This document shows, one piece after another, positions 7,619-13,976 of a stretch of DNA of 13,976 nucleotides. This stretch comes from JADJLQ01 sp034439915 (GTDB lineage Bacteria; Bacteroidota; Bacteroidia; Chitinophagales; Saprospiraceae). A program made the position numbers and the translations under genes. The DNA lies in the NCBI GenBank assembly GCA_034439915.1, contig JAWXBI010000054.1, positions 1 to 13,976 on the forward strand. Direction: 5' to 3'. The notes beneath the pieces were generated by a model. It searched no databases. It saw only the letters and a program-made list of their open reading frames with translations, and was not told where the DNA came from. The first letter of the stretch is position 1; every line of letters begins with the position of its first letter.

Positions 7619-7969
7619 ATGAATGCAGTTTTTGGATTAGGCAGGTTTCTATTCGCAATCCCTATTGCAATTTTTGGGGTCTTTAACTTTATAAACCTTG
7701 CTCCTTTATCGACCTATGCCCCTGGCGGAAAACCCAGTGTCATATTAGCCGGGTTGGGCTTGCTGGCTGCTTCCATCTCCTTCATCATCCGGAAGTATGA
7801 CAAATTAGCGGCAGTACTGATGGCTTTTATGTTATTATTATTTGTCTTTTTTCTGCATATCCCCGGATTCATGAATGCTGCTGACCCTATTGATAAAATG
7901 AATTCCATGTCGGGTCTGTTAAAAGACCTCATTATAGCCGGTGCATCTTTACTCTATGCCAGGCATTAA
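7619..7969 (+). CDS. Small four-helix membrane protein, DoxX-like
   Basis: This 116-residue, strongly hydrophobic protein has four predicted transmembrane segments at about 6-26, 39-57, 62-81 and 99-114. The topology, the FAIPIAIFGVFNF opening and the closing KDLIIAGASLLYA helix resemble DoxX/DoxX-like (DUF) integral membrane proteins, whose biochemical role is mostly unknown. There are no cysteines and no signal peptide separate from the first helix. It lies 109 nt after clpX and 95 nt before truA on the same strand, so it may be its own unit or a read-through partner. Family assignment rests on topology and partial motif recall only. Confidence 0.6.
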   Translation: MNAVFGLGRFLFAIPIAIFGVFNFINLAPLSTYAPGGKPSVILAGLGLLAASISFIIRKYDKLAAVLMAFMLLLFVFFLHIPGFMNAADPIDKMNSMSGLLKDLIIAGASLLYARH

Positions 7970-8053
7970 GCCACAGACTCGTCCGTTATAGGGTGACCGC
8001 CAGCCCAGCAGCATGGGATAAGTATTCATCTGGTATTTAGCAGTGCTGCTTAT

Positions 8054-8061
8054 TACCTTTG
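8054..8061 (+). promoter_or_regulatory. Candidate -7 box abutting the truA start
   Basis: TACCTTTG matches TAnnTTTG exactly, and its last base is only 4 nt from the ATG at 8065. A start site 4-6 nt downstream would fall on or next to the ATG, implying a leaderless message. The -33 region has no clear TTG, so this may be a chance match. Confidence 0.35.
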
Positions 8062-8064
8062 GGT

Positions 8065-8805
8065 ATGCGTTATTTTATAGAATGCTCCTATGATGGCACT
8101 CCCTTTCAGGGTTGGCAAAAACAACCCGGAAAACCAACAGTGCAGGAAAGCCTGGAACAAAAATTAGGAGTTTTGTTAAGACAAAAGGAAATCGACATAG
8201 TCGGTTGCGGCCGCACAGATACCGGTGTACATGCACTTCATTATGTTGCCCATTTTGATTTCGATGGGGTGATTGATCCCGATCTGGTGTATCATTGGAA
8301 TGCCATCTTACCCGCGGAAATTGCAGTTAAAAGGATTGTTCCGGTCGCTGATGCAGCCCATGCCAGGTTCGATGCCCAATCCCGGACTTATCATTATTTT
8401 ATGCACGGTCTAAAATCACCCTTCCTGATAAATAAATCTTTTTTTTGTAAGCGGTTCTCACACCTTAAGTTGGAAGATTTACAACAAGCCGCGCAAGGGT
8501 TAAAGGCCTATACTTCATTTTACCCTTTTTGCCTCAGTCGCAGCGGTGTGAATAATTATACTGTTGATCTTAAACTGTTGGAATGGAAATATCATAACGA
8601 AAATGAATTGATATTTTCGATTACAGCCAACCGGTTTCTGCGGGGAATGGTGCGTCTGATTGTCGGAATGTGTATCCATGTCGCCCTTGGCCAATTGAAA
8701 GAATCGGAGGTGATTCAAAGCCTGGATCGACAGGAACTGCTAATAAAAAGCTGGAGCGTGCCTCCCTGCGGGCTTTATTTGGCTGGAGTGAATTACCCTA
8801 ATTGA
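8065..8805 (+). CDS. truA: tRNA pseudouridine(38-40) synthase TruA
   Basis: TruA converts uridines 38-40 in the anticodon arm of many tRNAs to pseudouridine. From the ATG at 8065 the protein has 246 residues, normal for the family. A TTG two codons upstream (8059) is possible but less likely, since MRYFIECSYDG is the usual TruA opening. The catalytic Asp52 lies in GCGRTDTGVHA (48-58), and the active-site tyrosine is probably Tyr109 in SRTYHY. The C-terminal NRFLRGMVR segment is the conserved RNA-binding motif. It converges with glyA, leaving 41 nt between the stops. Confidence 0.96.
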   Translation: MRYFIECSYDGTPFQGWQKQPGKPTVQESLEQKLGVLLRQKEIDIVGCGRTDTGVHALHYVAHFDFDGVIDPDLVYHWNAILPAEIAVKRIVPVADAAHARFDAQSRTYHYFMHGLKSPFLINKSFFCKRFSHLKLEDLQQAAQGLKAYTSFYPFCLSRSGVNNYTVDLKLLEWKYHNENELIFSITANRFLRGMVRLIVGMCIHVALGQLKESEVIQSLDRQELLIKSWSVPPCGLYLAGVNYPN

Positions 8806-8821
8806 CTCATGGTATACTTGG

Positions 8822-8837
8822 CAGGATGTGGATCCTG
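8822..8837. terminator. Short hairpin between convergent truA and glyA
   Basis: CAGGAT (8822-8827) and ATCCTG (8832-8837) make a perfect 6-bp stem with a GTGG loop. Its position between two convergent stops fits a shared terminator. No T-run follows on either strand, so the assignment is tentative. Confidence 0.3.
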
Positions 8838-8846
8838 ATTAAAAGT

Positions 8847-10121
8847 TTAAGGGATTTGGGGATAGAGCGGATAGCCCGCCATCATCTCATTGACTCCTTT
8901 TTTTACATTATTTATAACTTCCTGGTTTGACGGGTTGGTCAATACCAAATCTATCCAATCCACGACCAGACGGCATTCATTTTCTTTTAAACCACGGGTA
9001 GTAATTGCCGGAGTTCCTATCCGCATCCCGGAGGTTATCGCAGGACTTTTTTCATCAAAAGGGACCATGTTTTTGTTTACTGTGATTTCCGCTTTACCCA
9101 AAGCTTCTTCCGCATCCTTGCCCGAAATGTTTTTATTAGAAAGATTGATCAGCATCAGGTGATTGTCCGTGCCATCGGAGATAATATGGTACCCGGATTC
9201 AACAAAACGTTCTGCCATCGCCTGAGCATTATTTTTTACCTGGATCATATGGGTTTTGAAATCATCGCTCAGGGCTTCCTGGAAAGCAATTGCCTTGGCG
9301 GCGATGACATGCATCAATGGCCCCCCTTGCATACCCGGGAAGACACCGCTGTCCAAAATAGCGGACATTTTTATGGTAGTGCCTTTAGTCGTCACTCTGC
9401 CCCAGGGGTTTTCAAAGTTTTTCCCCATCATGATAGCCCCTCCCCTGGGGCCACGAAGGGTTTTGTGGGTAGTCGTCGTGACTATGTGGCAATGATGGAG
9501 CGGATTATTCAACAATCCTTTGGCAATCAACCCCGCGGGATGTGCTATATCAGCCATCAGCAAGGCCCCGGTTTCGTCTGCAATTTTCCGGAACCTTTCA
9601 TAGTCCCAATCCCTGGAATAGGCGCTGGCTCCGCAGATAATGAGTTTAGGTTTATGCTCCAGGGCAATTTTTTCCACCTTATCCATGTCTATGCGACCGG
9701 TGTCCGGCTCGACCCCATAGAAAACGGGTTTAAAGGTCTTGCCGCTATAATTTACCGGCGACCCATGGGTCAGATGACCACCATGGGAAAGATTAAAACC
9801 AAGTATAGTATCTCCGGGAGTCAGGCAGGCCAGATAGACGGCACTGTTTGCCTGGGCTCCGGAATGGGGTTGTACATTGGCATAACTGGCTCCAAACAAA
9901 GTCTTTAATCTTTCAATGGCCAGGGTTTCAATTTCATCGACCACTTCACAGCCACCATAATATCGTTTTCCAGGATAGCCTTCGGCGTATTTATTCGTCA
10001 GGCAGGTCCCCATGGCTTGAAGGGTGTTGTAACTGGTAAAATTTTCACTGGCTATTAATTCAATACCATTGCGTTGCCTCTTGAGTTCTTTGGCAATCAG
10101 GTCAAAAACAGGATCAGTCAT
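8847..10121 (-). CDS. glyA: Serine hydroxymethyltransferase (GlyA)
   Basis: GlyA is the PLP enzyme that interconverts serine and glycine while loading tetrahydrofolate with a one-carbon unit, feeding purine, thymidylate and methionine synthesis. The 424-residue protein is full length. Visible motifs are ELIASENF (21-28), the YAEGYPGKRYYGG folate/substrate segment (45-57), Asp191 and His194 in MADIAHPAG contacting PLP, and the Schiff-base Lys220 in TTTTHKTLRGPRGG. The start ATG at 10119-10121 gives the normal N-terminus. The upstream neighbour on the same strand, the HD gene, is 255 nt away, so a separate promoter is likely, though I find no good TAnnTTTG match for it. Confidence 0.98.
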   Translation of the reverse strand: MTDPVFDLIAKELKRQRNGIELIASENFTSYNTLQAMGTCLTNKYAEGYPGKRYYGGCEVVDEIETLAIERLKTLFGASYANVQPHSGAQANSAVYLACLTPGDTILGFNLSHGGHLTHGSPVNYSGKTFKPVFYGVEPDTGRIDMDKVEKIALEHKPKLIICGASAYSRDWDYERFRKIADETGALLMADIAHPAGLIAKGLLNNPLHHCHIVTTTTHKTLRGPRGGAIMMGKNFENPWGRVTTKGTTIKMSAILDSGVFPGMQGGPLMHVIAAKAIAFQEALSDDFKTHMIQVKNNAQAMAERFVESGYHIISDGTDNHLMLINLSNKNISGKDAEEALGKAEITVNKNMVPFDEKSPAITSGMRIGTPAITTRGLKENECRLVVDWIDLVLTNPSNQEVINNVKKGVNEMMAGYPLYPQIP

Positions 10122-10376
10122 CAGGGTTTAAAATTTATAAATGGGAATGCGAAGATAAATTGAATGCGGCAAACACCTTCACACAATTTTATAGTATAAC
10201 CATCCCCTTACACATTCTATAAATCACAATAAGACACTCAATCTGTTAACGCTCACGAGAATAAAAATTATAATTTTTGTTTATTATAATTTTTTACAGT
10301 AATCTATTACGTAGTTTAATCTATGATTATAGTTAAATGATTGAATTATAGAGCGATAAATTAGGTTTACGGCTAA
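10122..10376. other. AT-rich 255-nt intergenic region between the HD gene and glyA
   Basis: No coding frame is supported here. The half nearest glyA presumably holds the glyA promoter. The closest -7 resemblance on the minus strand is TATCTTCG (near 10150), one mismatch from TAnnTTTG. Other contents are a palindrome with a shifted partial copy (10263-10294) and a bulged hairpin at 10315-10337, where TTTAA and CTAT pair with ATAG and TTAAA. The hairpin lies 40 nt past the HD stop and could mark the end of that message, but it lacks a T-tract. Confidence 0.5.
10263..10294. repeat. Palindrome plus direct repeat in AT-rich spacer
   Basis: AAAAATTATAATTTTT (10263-10278) is a perfect 16-bp palindrome. 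Its 12-nt right part, ATTATAATTTTT (10267-10278), recurs at 10283-10294, exactly 16 nt on. It could be a binding site for an AT-preferring protein, a weak terminator, or low-complexity chance. Confidence 0.45.
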
Positions 10377-11540
10377 TTATTTGGACTCATTACCCGCCTG
10401 ATAGACCAGGTAATATTTAGAATTAGAAGGAGCAAGATGTTGAAATCCTTCGAAAGAGGACAAGGGTAAAACTTCACCGGTCTTGGTGTAGATCATGATT
10501 TCATTAATCTTCATATTGTAGTTGGAATTGGACTCCTTACCTTTAAAAATTAACCGACCCGGGTCGTCTTTGCGCAGTTGTTTTACCACGTTGGGCGGTA
10601 TAGGATGATCGGAAAGAATACATTTAAACAGATTGCGGTTTACCAGTCCATTCGCCAGTATCCTCAGCTTACGGTTAGAAGAATGGAGGCTGCTTTTGAG
10701 TGCAAAAAAGATATCAATATCATCAATGGAAGCAAACAAGGAGAGTAGTTTATCCTGCGGGTAATTAGACTTTAGGAGAGAATTTAATGCGGAATTTTGT
10801 TTTAAAATGGTTGCATCATCCGACAATAAAGAAAACCAATGGATCAACATTTTTTCAGCTGCCAGGACCGTTTTGTGCAGATAGACCTGCCAGTACATAA
10901 TCCGCCTGGACTGCAGAAATTTTTCAATAGAATAAATGCCTTTTTCTTCAACCACCAATTGATTTTCTACCACGTTCAGCATTTTGATGATCCGCTGATA
11001 TCCAATAACCCCTTCGGCAACCCCGGTAAAAAAACTGTCCCGGTTAAGATAATCCATGCGGTCAAGGTCCAATTGTCCGCTGACCAGCTGGGATAGAAAC
11101 TTCTTGGGATGTTTATTGGTAAAAATGCGGATAGCTTCTGTTAACTGGCCGTTGAATTCCGCATTGAGTGCCTGCATATAGAGGATGGAAATTTTCTCAT
11201 GGTCGAGGGGAACTAATTTTTTTTCTAAGGCATGTGAAAAAGGGGAGTGGCCGATATCGTGCAGCAGTATAGCGATCTGAGCCCCTCTAGCCTCGTTTTC
11301 TTCAATAGGCACCCCTTTGGATCTCAACACCTCAATAGCCAGACACATGAGGTGGAGTGCACCTAATGCATGTTGAAACCGGGAATGTTGTGCGCCGGGA
11401 TATACAAAATCAGATAAACCCAATTGTTTGATCCTGCGCAGTCGTTGAAAGTAAGGGTGTTGAACCAAATCGTATATCAGATCATCCGGGATCGTGGTAA
11501 ACCCGTATACCGGATCATTGATTATTTTTCTTTTGTTCAT
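10377..11540 (-). CDS. HD-domain phosphohydrolase, dNTPase/SAMHD1-like
   Basis: This 387-residue protein has the metal-binding pattern of HD phosphohydrolases: His57 in HSRFQH, His94-Asp95 in LLHDIGH, and Asp160 in LDLDRMDYL (157-165). The string with Arg161, Tyr164 and Asp168 parallels the dNTP-contacting region of SAMHD1. The family includes dNTP triphosphohydrolases and poorly characterised relatives such as YdhJ-type proteins. The exact substrate is not readable from the sequence. The opening VYGFTTIPDDLIYDLVQHP and the C-terminal regulatory-like region are typical of bacterial SAMHD1-like proteins. It diverges from porX with 90 nt between the two starts. A -7 box just before its ATG suggests a very short or absent leader. 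Confidence 0.88.
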   Translation of the reverse strand: MNKRKIINDPVYGFTTIPDDLIYDLVQHPYFQRLRRIKQLGLSDFVYPGAQHSRFQHALGALHLMCLAIEVLRSKGVPIEENEARGAQIAILLHDIGHSPFSHALEKKLVPLDHEKISILYMQALNAEFNGQLTEAIRIFTNKHPKKFLSQLVSGQLDLDRMDYLNRDSFFTGVAEGVIGYQRIIKMLNVVENQLVVEEKGIYSIEKFLQSRRIMYWQVYLHKTVLAAEKMLIHWFSLLSDDATILKQNSALNSLLKSNYPQDKLLSLFASIDDIDIFFALKSSLHSSNRKLRILANGLVNRNLFKCILSDHPIPPNVVKQLRKDDPGRLIFKGKESNSNYNMKINEIMIYTKTGEVLPLSSFEGFQHLAPSNSKYYLVYQAGNESK

Positions 11541-11545
11541 AGGAT

Positions 11546-11553
11546 CAAAAATA
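11546..11553 (-). promoter_or_regulatory. Candidate -7 box for the HD phosphohydrolase
   Basis: The minus strand reads TATTTTTG, an exact TAnnTTTG match. It ends 6 nt before the ATG (11540), so transcription would begin about at the start codon. No TTG is evident around -33. Confidence 0.45.
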
Positions 11554-11573
11554 TATCTTACTTTACTTTCGTT

Positions 11574-11623
11574 ACGGTTTTACTTTACCGTCAGGTCAGG
11601 CCGATCAATACCCCGGTCAATAC
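11574..11623. repeat. Short inverted and direct repeats between the HD gene and porX
   Basis: ACGGT (11574-11578) and ACCGT (11587-11591) form an inverted repeat with an 8-nt spacer. TCAGG is repeated in tandem (11591-11600), and TCAATAC occurs twice 12 nt apart (11605-11611 and 11617-11623), just before the porX ATG. A near-match -7 box for porX, TACTTTCG, lies at 11564-11571. These could be operator elements for the divergent pair, but each repeat is short. Confidence 0.3.
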
Positions 11624-11630
11624 AATCAAT

Positions 11631-13187
11631 ATGGAATCAGTAAAAATACTTTGGGCAGACGATGAATTGGATTTGCTAAAACCGCAGGTTTATTTTCTCG
11701 AAAAAAAAGGATATCAGTTTATCCTCGTGAGCAACGGATACGATGCTCTGGAAGAATACCAGCAGCATAAAGATATCGATGTCATTTTTTTGGATGAGTC
11801 CATGCCCGGATTATCGGGACTGGAGACCCTCACCAAATTTAAGATGCTCAATCCCAATCTCCCCATTGTTATGATCACCAAAAATGAAGCGGAGAATATC
11901 ATGGAGGAGGCCATCGGATCACAAATCGATGATTACCTGATCAAACCGGTGAACCCCAACCAGGTGTTGATGACTTTAAAAAAGCTCATCGATAACAAAC
12001 GCCTGATCAAACAAAAAACTTCGTCTGATTATAGCCAGGAGTTTAGAAACATATCCTTACAAATTAATGAAGGTCCTGACCTGAAAGGCTGGAAAGAAAT
12101 TTATAAAAACATTGTCAGTTGGGAACTCAAACTGGATTTATCGGATAACCAGGAAATGACGCAAATACTTAGTGTTCAGAAAACAGAAGCCAACAGTGAG
12201 TTTTTTAAATTCATTTCCAAAAATTATCTGAATTGGATGGACAAACCAGACCGGGGATTTACGATGTCCCATACCCTCATCAAAGATAAAGTCATGCCCC
12301 TGTTGTCCCAGGGTAATCCGGTGGTAATGATCCTTCTTGACAACCTGAGATATGACCAGTGGAAAATGATTGAACCCAAAGTTACCGAGCGGTACCGCAT
12401 CCTGGAAGAGGAAATGTTTTTAAGTATCCTTCCGACCTCTACCCAATATAGCCGCAATGCTATTTTTTCAGGCCTGATGCCCGCTTCAATAGAACAACGA
12501 TTTGAAGATTGGTGGCTCAACGACAATGAAAAAGGGGGTAAAAACCTGCATGAAGCCGAATTGCTGGAAAGGCAGCTCAGCCGCCTGAGTAAAACCCCGG
12601 TCCGGCACAGCTATACCAAGATTACCCAGGTCAATGATGCCAGGATGTTACCGGATATGGCTTCCAGGATGCTGGAACAAAACCTGAGTGTAATCGTATA
12701 TAATTTTATAGACATGATGTCACACGCCCGCACAGAGATGGAAGTATTGAAGGAACTGGCAGGCGATGAAAAATCATACCGTTCTCTGACTCAGAGTTGG
12801 TTTGGCAACTCACCACTATGGGGATTGATGCAAAAGCTGGCAGATAAAAAAGTAACGGTAGTCATCACTACTGACCATGGGACCATCCGGGTCAAATCAC
12901 CCACGAAAGTCATCGGTGACCGGGAAACCACCACCAACCTCCGCTATAAAGTAGGCCGCAATCTTAATTATGACCGAAGAGAAGTATTTGAAATCAAAGA
13001 CCCTAAAAAAGCTGGTTTACCCAGCCCCAATATCAGCTCGACGTATATTTTTGCCAAAAATGATTGTTTTTTCCTTTACCCCAACAATTACAATTATTAT
13101 CACAATTATTACCTCAACACCTTTCAACACGGCGGTATTTCAATGGAAGAAATGATCTGCCCGGTCATTGTATTATCTCCCCGGTGA
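11631..13187 (+). CDS. porX: PorX-type response regulator with PglZ phosphatase-like domain
   Basis: This 518-residue protein fuses a CheY-like receiver to a PglZ (alkaline phosphatase superfamily) domain, the architecture of PorX. In Porphyromonas and Flavobacterium PorX is the response regulator, paired with the PorY kinase, that controls the type IX secretion system. Receiver (1-120): acidic pocket Asp10-Asp11, phosphoacceptor Asp55, Thr83 and Lys105, all intact. PglZ domain (about 215-518): Asp237 in LLDN, candidate nucleophile Thr271, Asp361 and His365 in DMMSHARTE, Asp415-His416 in TTDHG, and His500 in QHGGIS, so the two-metal site looks complete. PglZ of PorX has been reported to cleave oligonucleotide signals. 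The start at 11631 is chosen over an in-frame ATG at 11424, which would lie antisense within the HD gene. It overlaps the convergent downstream gene by 15 nt. Confidence 0.93.
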   Translation: MESVKILWADDELDLLKPQVYFLEKKGYQFILVSNGYDALEEYQQHKDIDVIFLDESMPGLSGLETLTKFKMLNPNLPIVMITKNEAENIMEEAIGSQIDDYLIKPVNPNQVLMTLKKLIDNKRLIKQKTSSDYSQEFRNISLQINEGPDLKGWKEIYKNIVSWELKLDLSDNQEMTQILSVQKTEANSEFFKFISKNYLNWMDKPDRGFTMSHTLIKDKVMPLLSQGNPVVMILLDNLRYDQWKMIEPKVTERYRILEEEMFLSILPTSTQYSRNAIFSGLMPASIEQRFEDWWLNDNEKGGKNLHEAELLERQLSRLSKTPVRHSYTKITQVNDARMLPDMASRMLEQNLSVIVYNFIDMMSHARTEMEVLKELAGDEKSYRSLTQSWFGNSPLWGLMQKLADKKVTVVITTDHGTIRVKSPTKVIGDRETTTNLRYKVGRNLNYDRREVFEIKDPKKAGLPSPNISSTYIFAKNDCFFLYPNNYNYYHNYYLNTFQHGGISMEEMICPVIVLSPR

Positions 13188-13628
13188 GTGGATAAGGTTT
13201 TTTACTTCGGGGTGAGCATCGAGGTATTGAACCCATAAACTGCGTTCCAGCAATACATACAGGGTTTGGCCAAAACTGCCTTTTTCTTTAAGCTGTATTT
13301 TAATAAACTGCCAGAAAAGCACATTGAACGGATAAATAGCCTGAATACTTTCGCGGGAATACCGGAACGTCTTAAAATAATTGGTAATGAAAAAATGGGT
13401 TGCCGATGCATCAAGCCGCAACAACCTCCATACCGTCCATCTGATCGTCAGCAAACCCAGAATCAGCAGGCTGACCATGCCTATGCGGTAAATCCAGGTT
13501 GTAAATACTGGTGAAACCTCAGCCCCCTGAATAATCGTGGCAACCGTAAAGGCACCCATAAAAACCAGGTAAAACACCGGAAAAAATAACCGGAGCAATA
13601 AAGTCCAACCAGAAGAAAGACGAATCAT
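13173..13628 (-). CDS. Hypothetical small membrane protein, two transmembrane segments
   Basis: I do not recognise this 151-residue protein. It has two hydrophobic segments (about 10-33 and 45-66), a basic stretch after the second (RWTVWRLLR, 63-71), and then a soluble C-terminal part (about 75-150). That part has alternating aromatic and hydrophobic residues and the look of a small beta-rich domain, perhaps like bacterial PH-type membrane proteins; this is a guess. There is no catalytic motif. Its 3' end overlaps porX by 15 nt tail to tail. tatC ends 85 nt upstream on the same strand, so tatC read-through could express it. Confidence 0.7.
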   Translation of the reverse strand: MIRLSSGWTLLLRLFFPVFYLVFMGAFTVATIIQGAEVSPVFTTWIYRIGMVSLLILGLLTIRWTVWRLLRLDASATHFFITNYFKTFRYSRESIQAIYPFNVLFWQFIKIQLKEKGSFGQTLYVLLERSLWVQYLDAHPEVKNLIHSPGR

Positions 13629-13671
13629 AACGGTTTTATTTTACGCGTAATTGGTTTTCTGCCCCCGGGTA

Positions 13672-13695
13672 AATCAATTCATCCACAAATTGATT
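13672..13695. repeat. Perfect 8-bp inverted repeat between tatC and the membrane protein gene
   Basis: AATCAATT (13672-13679) and AATTGATT (13688-13695) flank an 8-nt spacer. It lies 18 nt past the tatC stop. The stem is nearly all A-T with no T-run following, so it could be a weak terminator or a protein-binding site. Confidence 0.35.
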
Positions 13696-13713
13696 GAATG
13701 AAATCAAGGTCGT

Positions 13714-13976
13714 TTAATCTTTATTTTTGGATTCGTCGTAATCATACGCATCATCCTCTTCAGGAGCTTCTTTGGGAATAGGATTGACTTTCGAAGCTAT
13801 AAATATACTCACCTCATAGAGCATAATCAGTGGTAAACTGACCAGGATCTGGGAAATTACATCCGGAGGGGTGATGATCGCAGCGATGATGATAATCACC
13901 ACAATGGCATGGCGGCGGAAAGTCTTAAGCATTCCACCGGTGACCATGCCTACTTTGGCCAGGAAATAAACTACCA
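13714..13976 (-). CDS. tatC: Sec-independent translocase subunit TatC, C-terminal part only
   Basis: TatC is the polytopic inner-membrane core of the twin-arginine translocase and binds the signal peptides of folded, often cofactor-bearing exports. Only the last 86 residues are in the window; the 5' part lies beyond the right edge, and the frame is open to that edge. The segment LAKVGMVTGGMLKTFRRHAI, then the helix ending IITPPD, then ISQILVSLPLIMLYEVSI are the signature end of TatC, covering its last two helices. A short acidic tail (EEDDAYDYDES) follows. An internal ATG at 13947 is not the real start. I see no other Tat gene in the window. Confidence 0.93.
   Translation of the reverse strand, partial: VVYFLAKVGMVTGGMLKTFRRHAIVVIIIIAAIITPPDVISQILVSLPLIMLYEVSIFIASKVNPIPKEAPEEDDAYDYDESKNKD

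Noticed and set aside
8059..8064. TTG start for truA
   Set aside because: It adds only two residues, and the ATG at 8065 gives the standard TruA opening; the TTG is also part of the -7-like box.
9159..9908. Long open frame (249 codons) on the plus strand opposite glyA
   Set aside because: It lies entirely antisense to an intact, motif-verified glyA and its translation resembles no family; it is a by-product of glyA codon use.
11424..11630. Upstream in-frame extension of porX
   Set aside because: It would run antisense through the HD gene start. The receiver domain begins properly at MESVKILWADDE from 11631.
13714..13947. Independent 77-residue protein
   Set aside because: The frame stays open to the right edge and the upstream residues continue TatC sequence; the ATG is internal.

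Overview
The window reads as a core chromosomal segment of a member of the Bacteroidota, possibly a Saprospira- or Chitinophaga-like lineage, although the exact order cannot be fixed from sequence alone. The evidence is a PorX-type receiver-PglZ protein, a ClpP with the long N-terminal extension seen in this phylum, several TAnnTTTG (-7 type) promoter boxes and few Shine-Dalgarno sites. I see no insertion sequence, prophage, CRISPR array or obvious transferred block.

Layout, left to right. On the minus strand, a rel/spoT-type (p)ppGpp synthetase/hydrolase gene (1578-3836) is followed after 9 nt by a Fur-family regulator (1083-1568), then by purA (1-980, cut by the left edge). A divergent plus-strand block starts at a tRNA-Leu(UAG) (3912-3993), followed by trigger factor (tig), clpP and clpX. 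This is the nascent-chain chaperone plus the two halves of the ClpXP protease. A small four-helix DoxX-like membrane protein and truA follow on the same strand. On the minus strand again come glyA and an HD-domain phosphohydrolase, separated by an AT-rich 255-nt gap. porX diverges from the HD gene on the plus strand. A small two-helix membrane protein converges on porX with a 15-nt overlap, and the C-terminal part of tatC runs off the right edge.

Working together: purA, glyA and truA are nucleotide, one-carbon and tRNA housekeeping functions. Rel adjusts growth through (p)ppGpp. Tig/ClpP/ClpX handle nascent-protein folding and turnover. The right end holds envelope and secretion functions: PorX is known in this phylum as the regulator of the type IX secretion system, and TatC is the core of the twin-arginine translocase.

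No clearly new multi-gene system is visible. The best leads are a histidine-rich C-terminal tail on trigger factor (14 His in the last 30 residues), the divergent pairing of an HD nucleotide hydrolase with the PglZ-type PorX, and two promoter boxes so close to start codons that the HD and truA messages may be leaderless.
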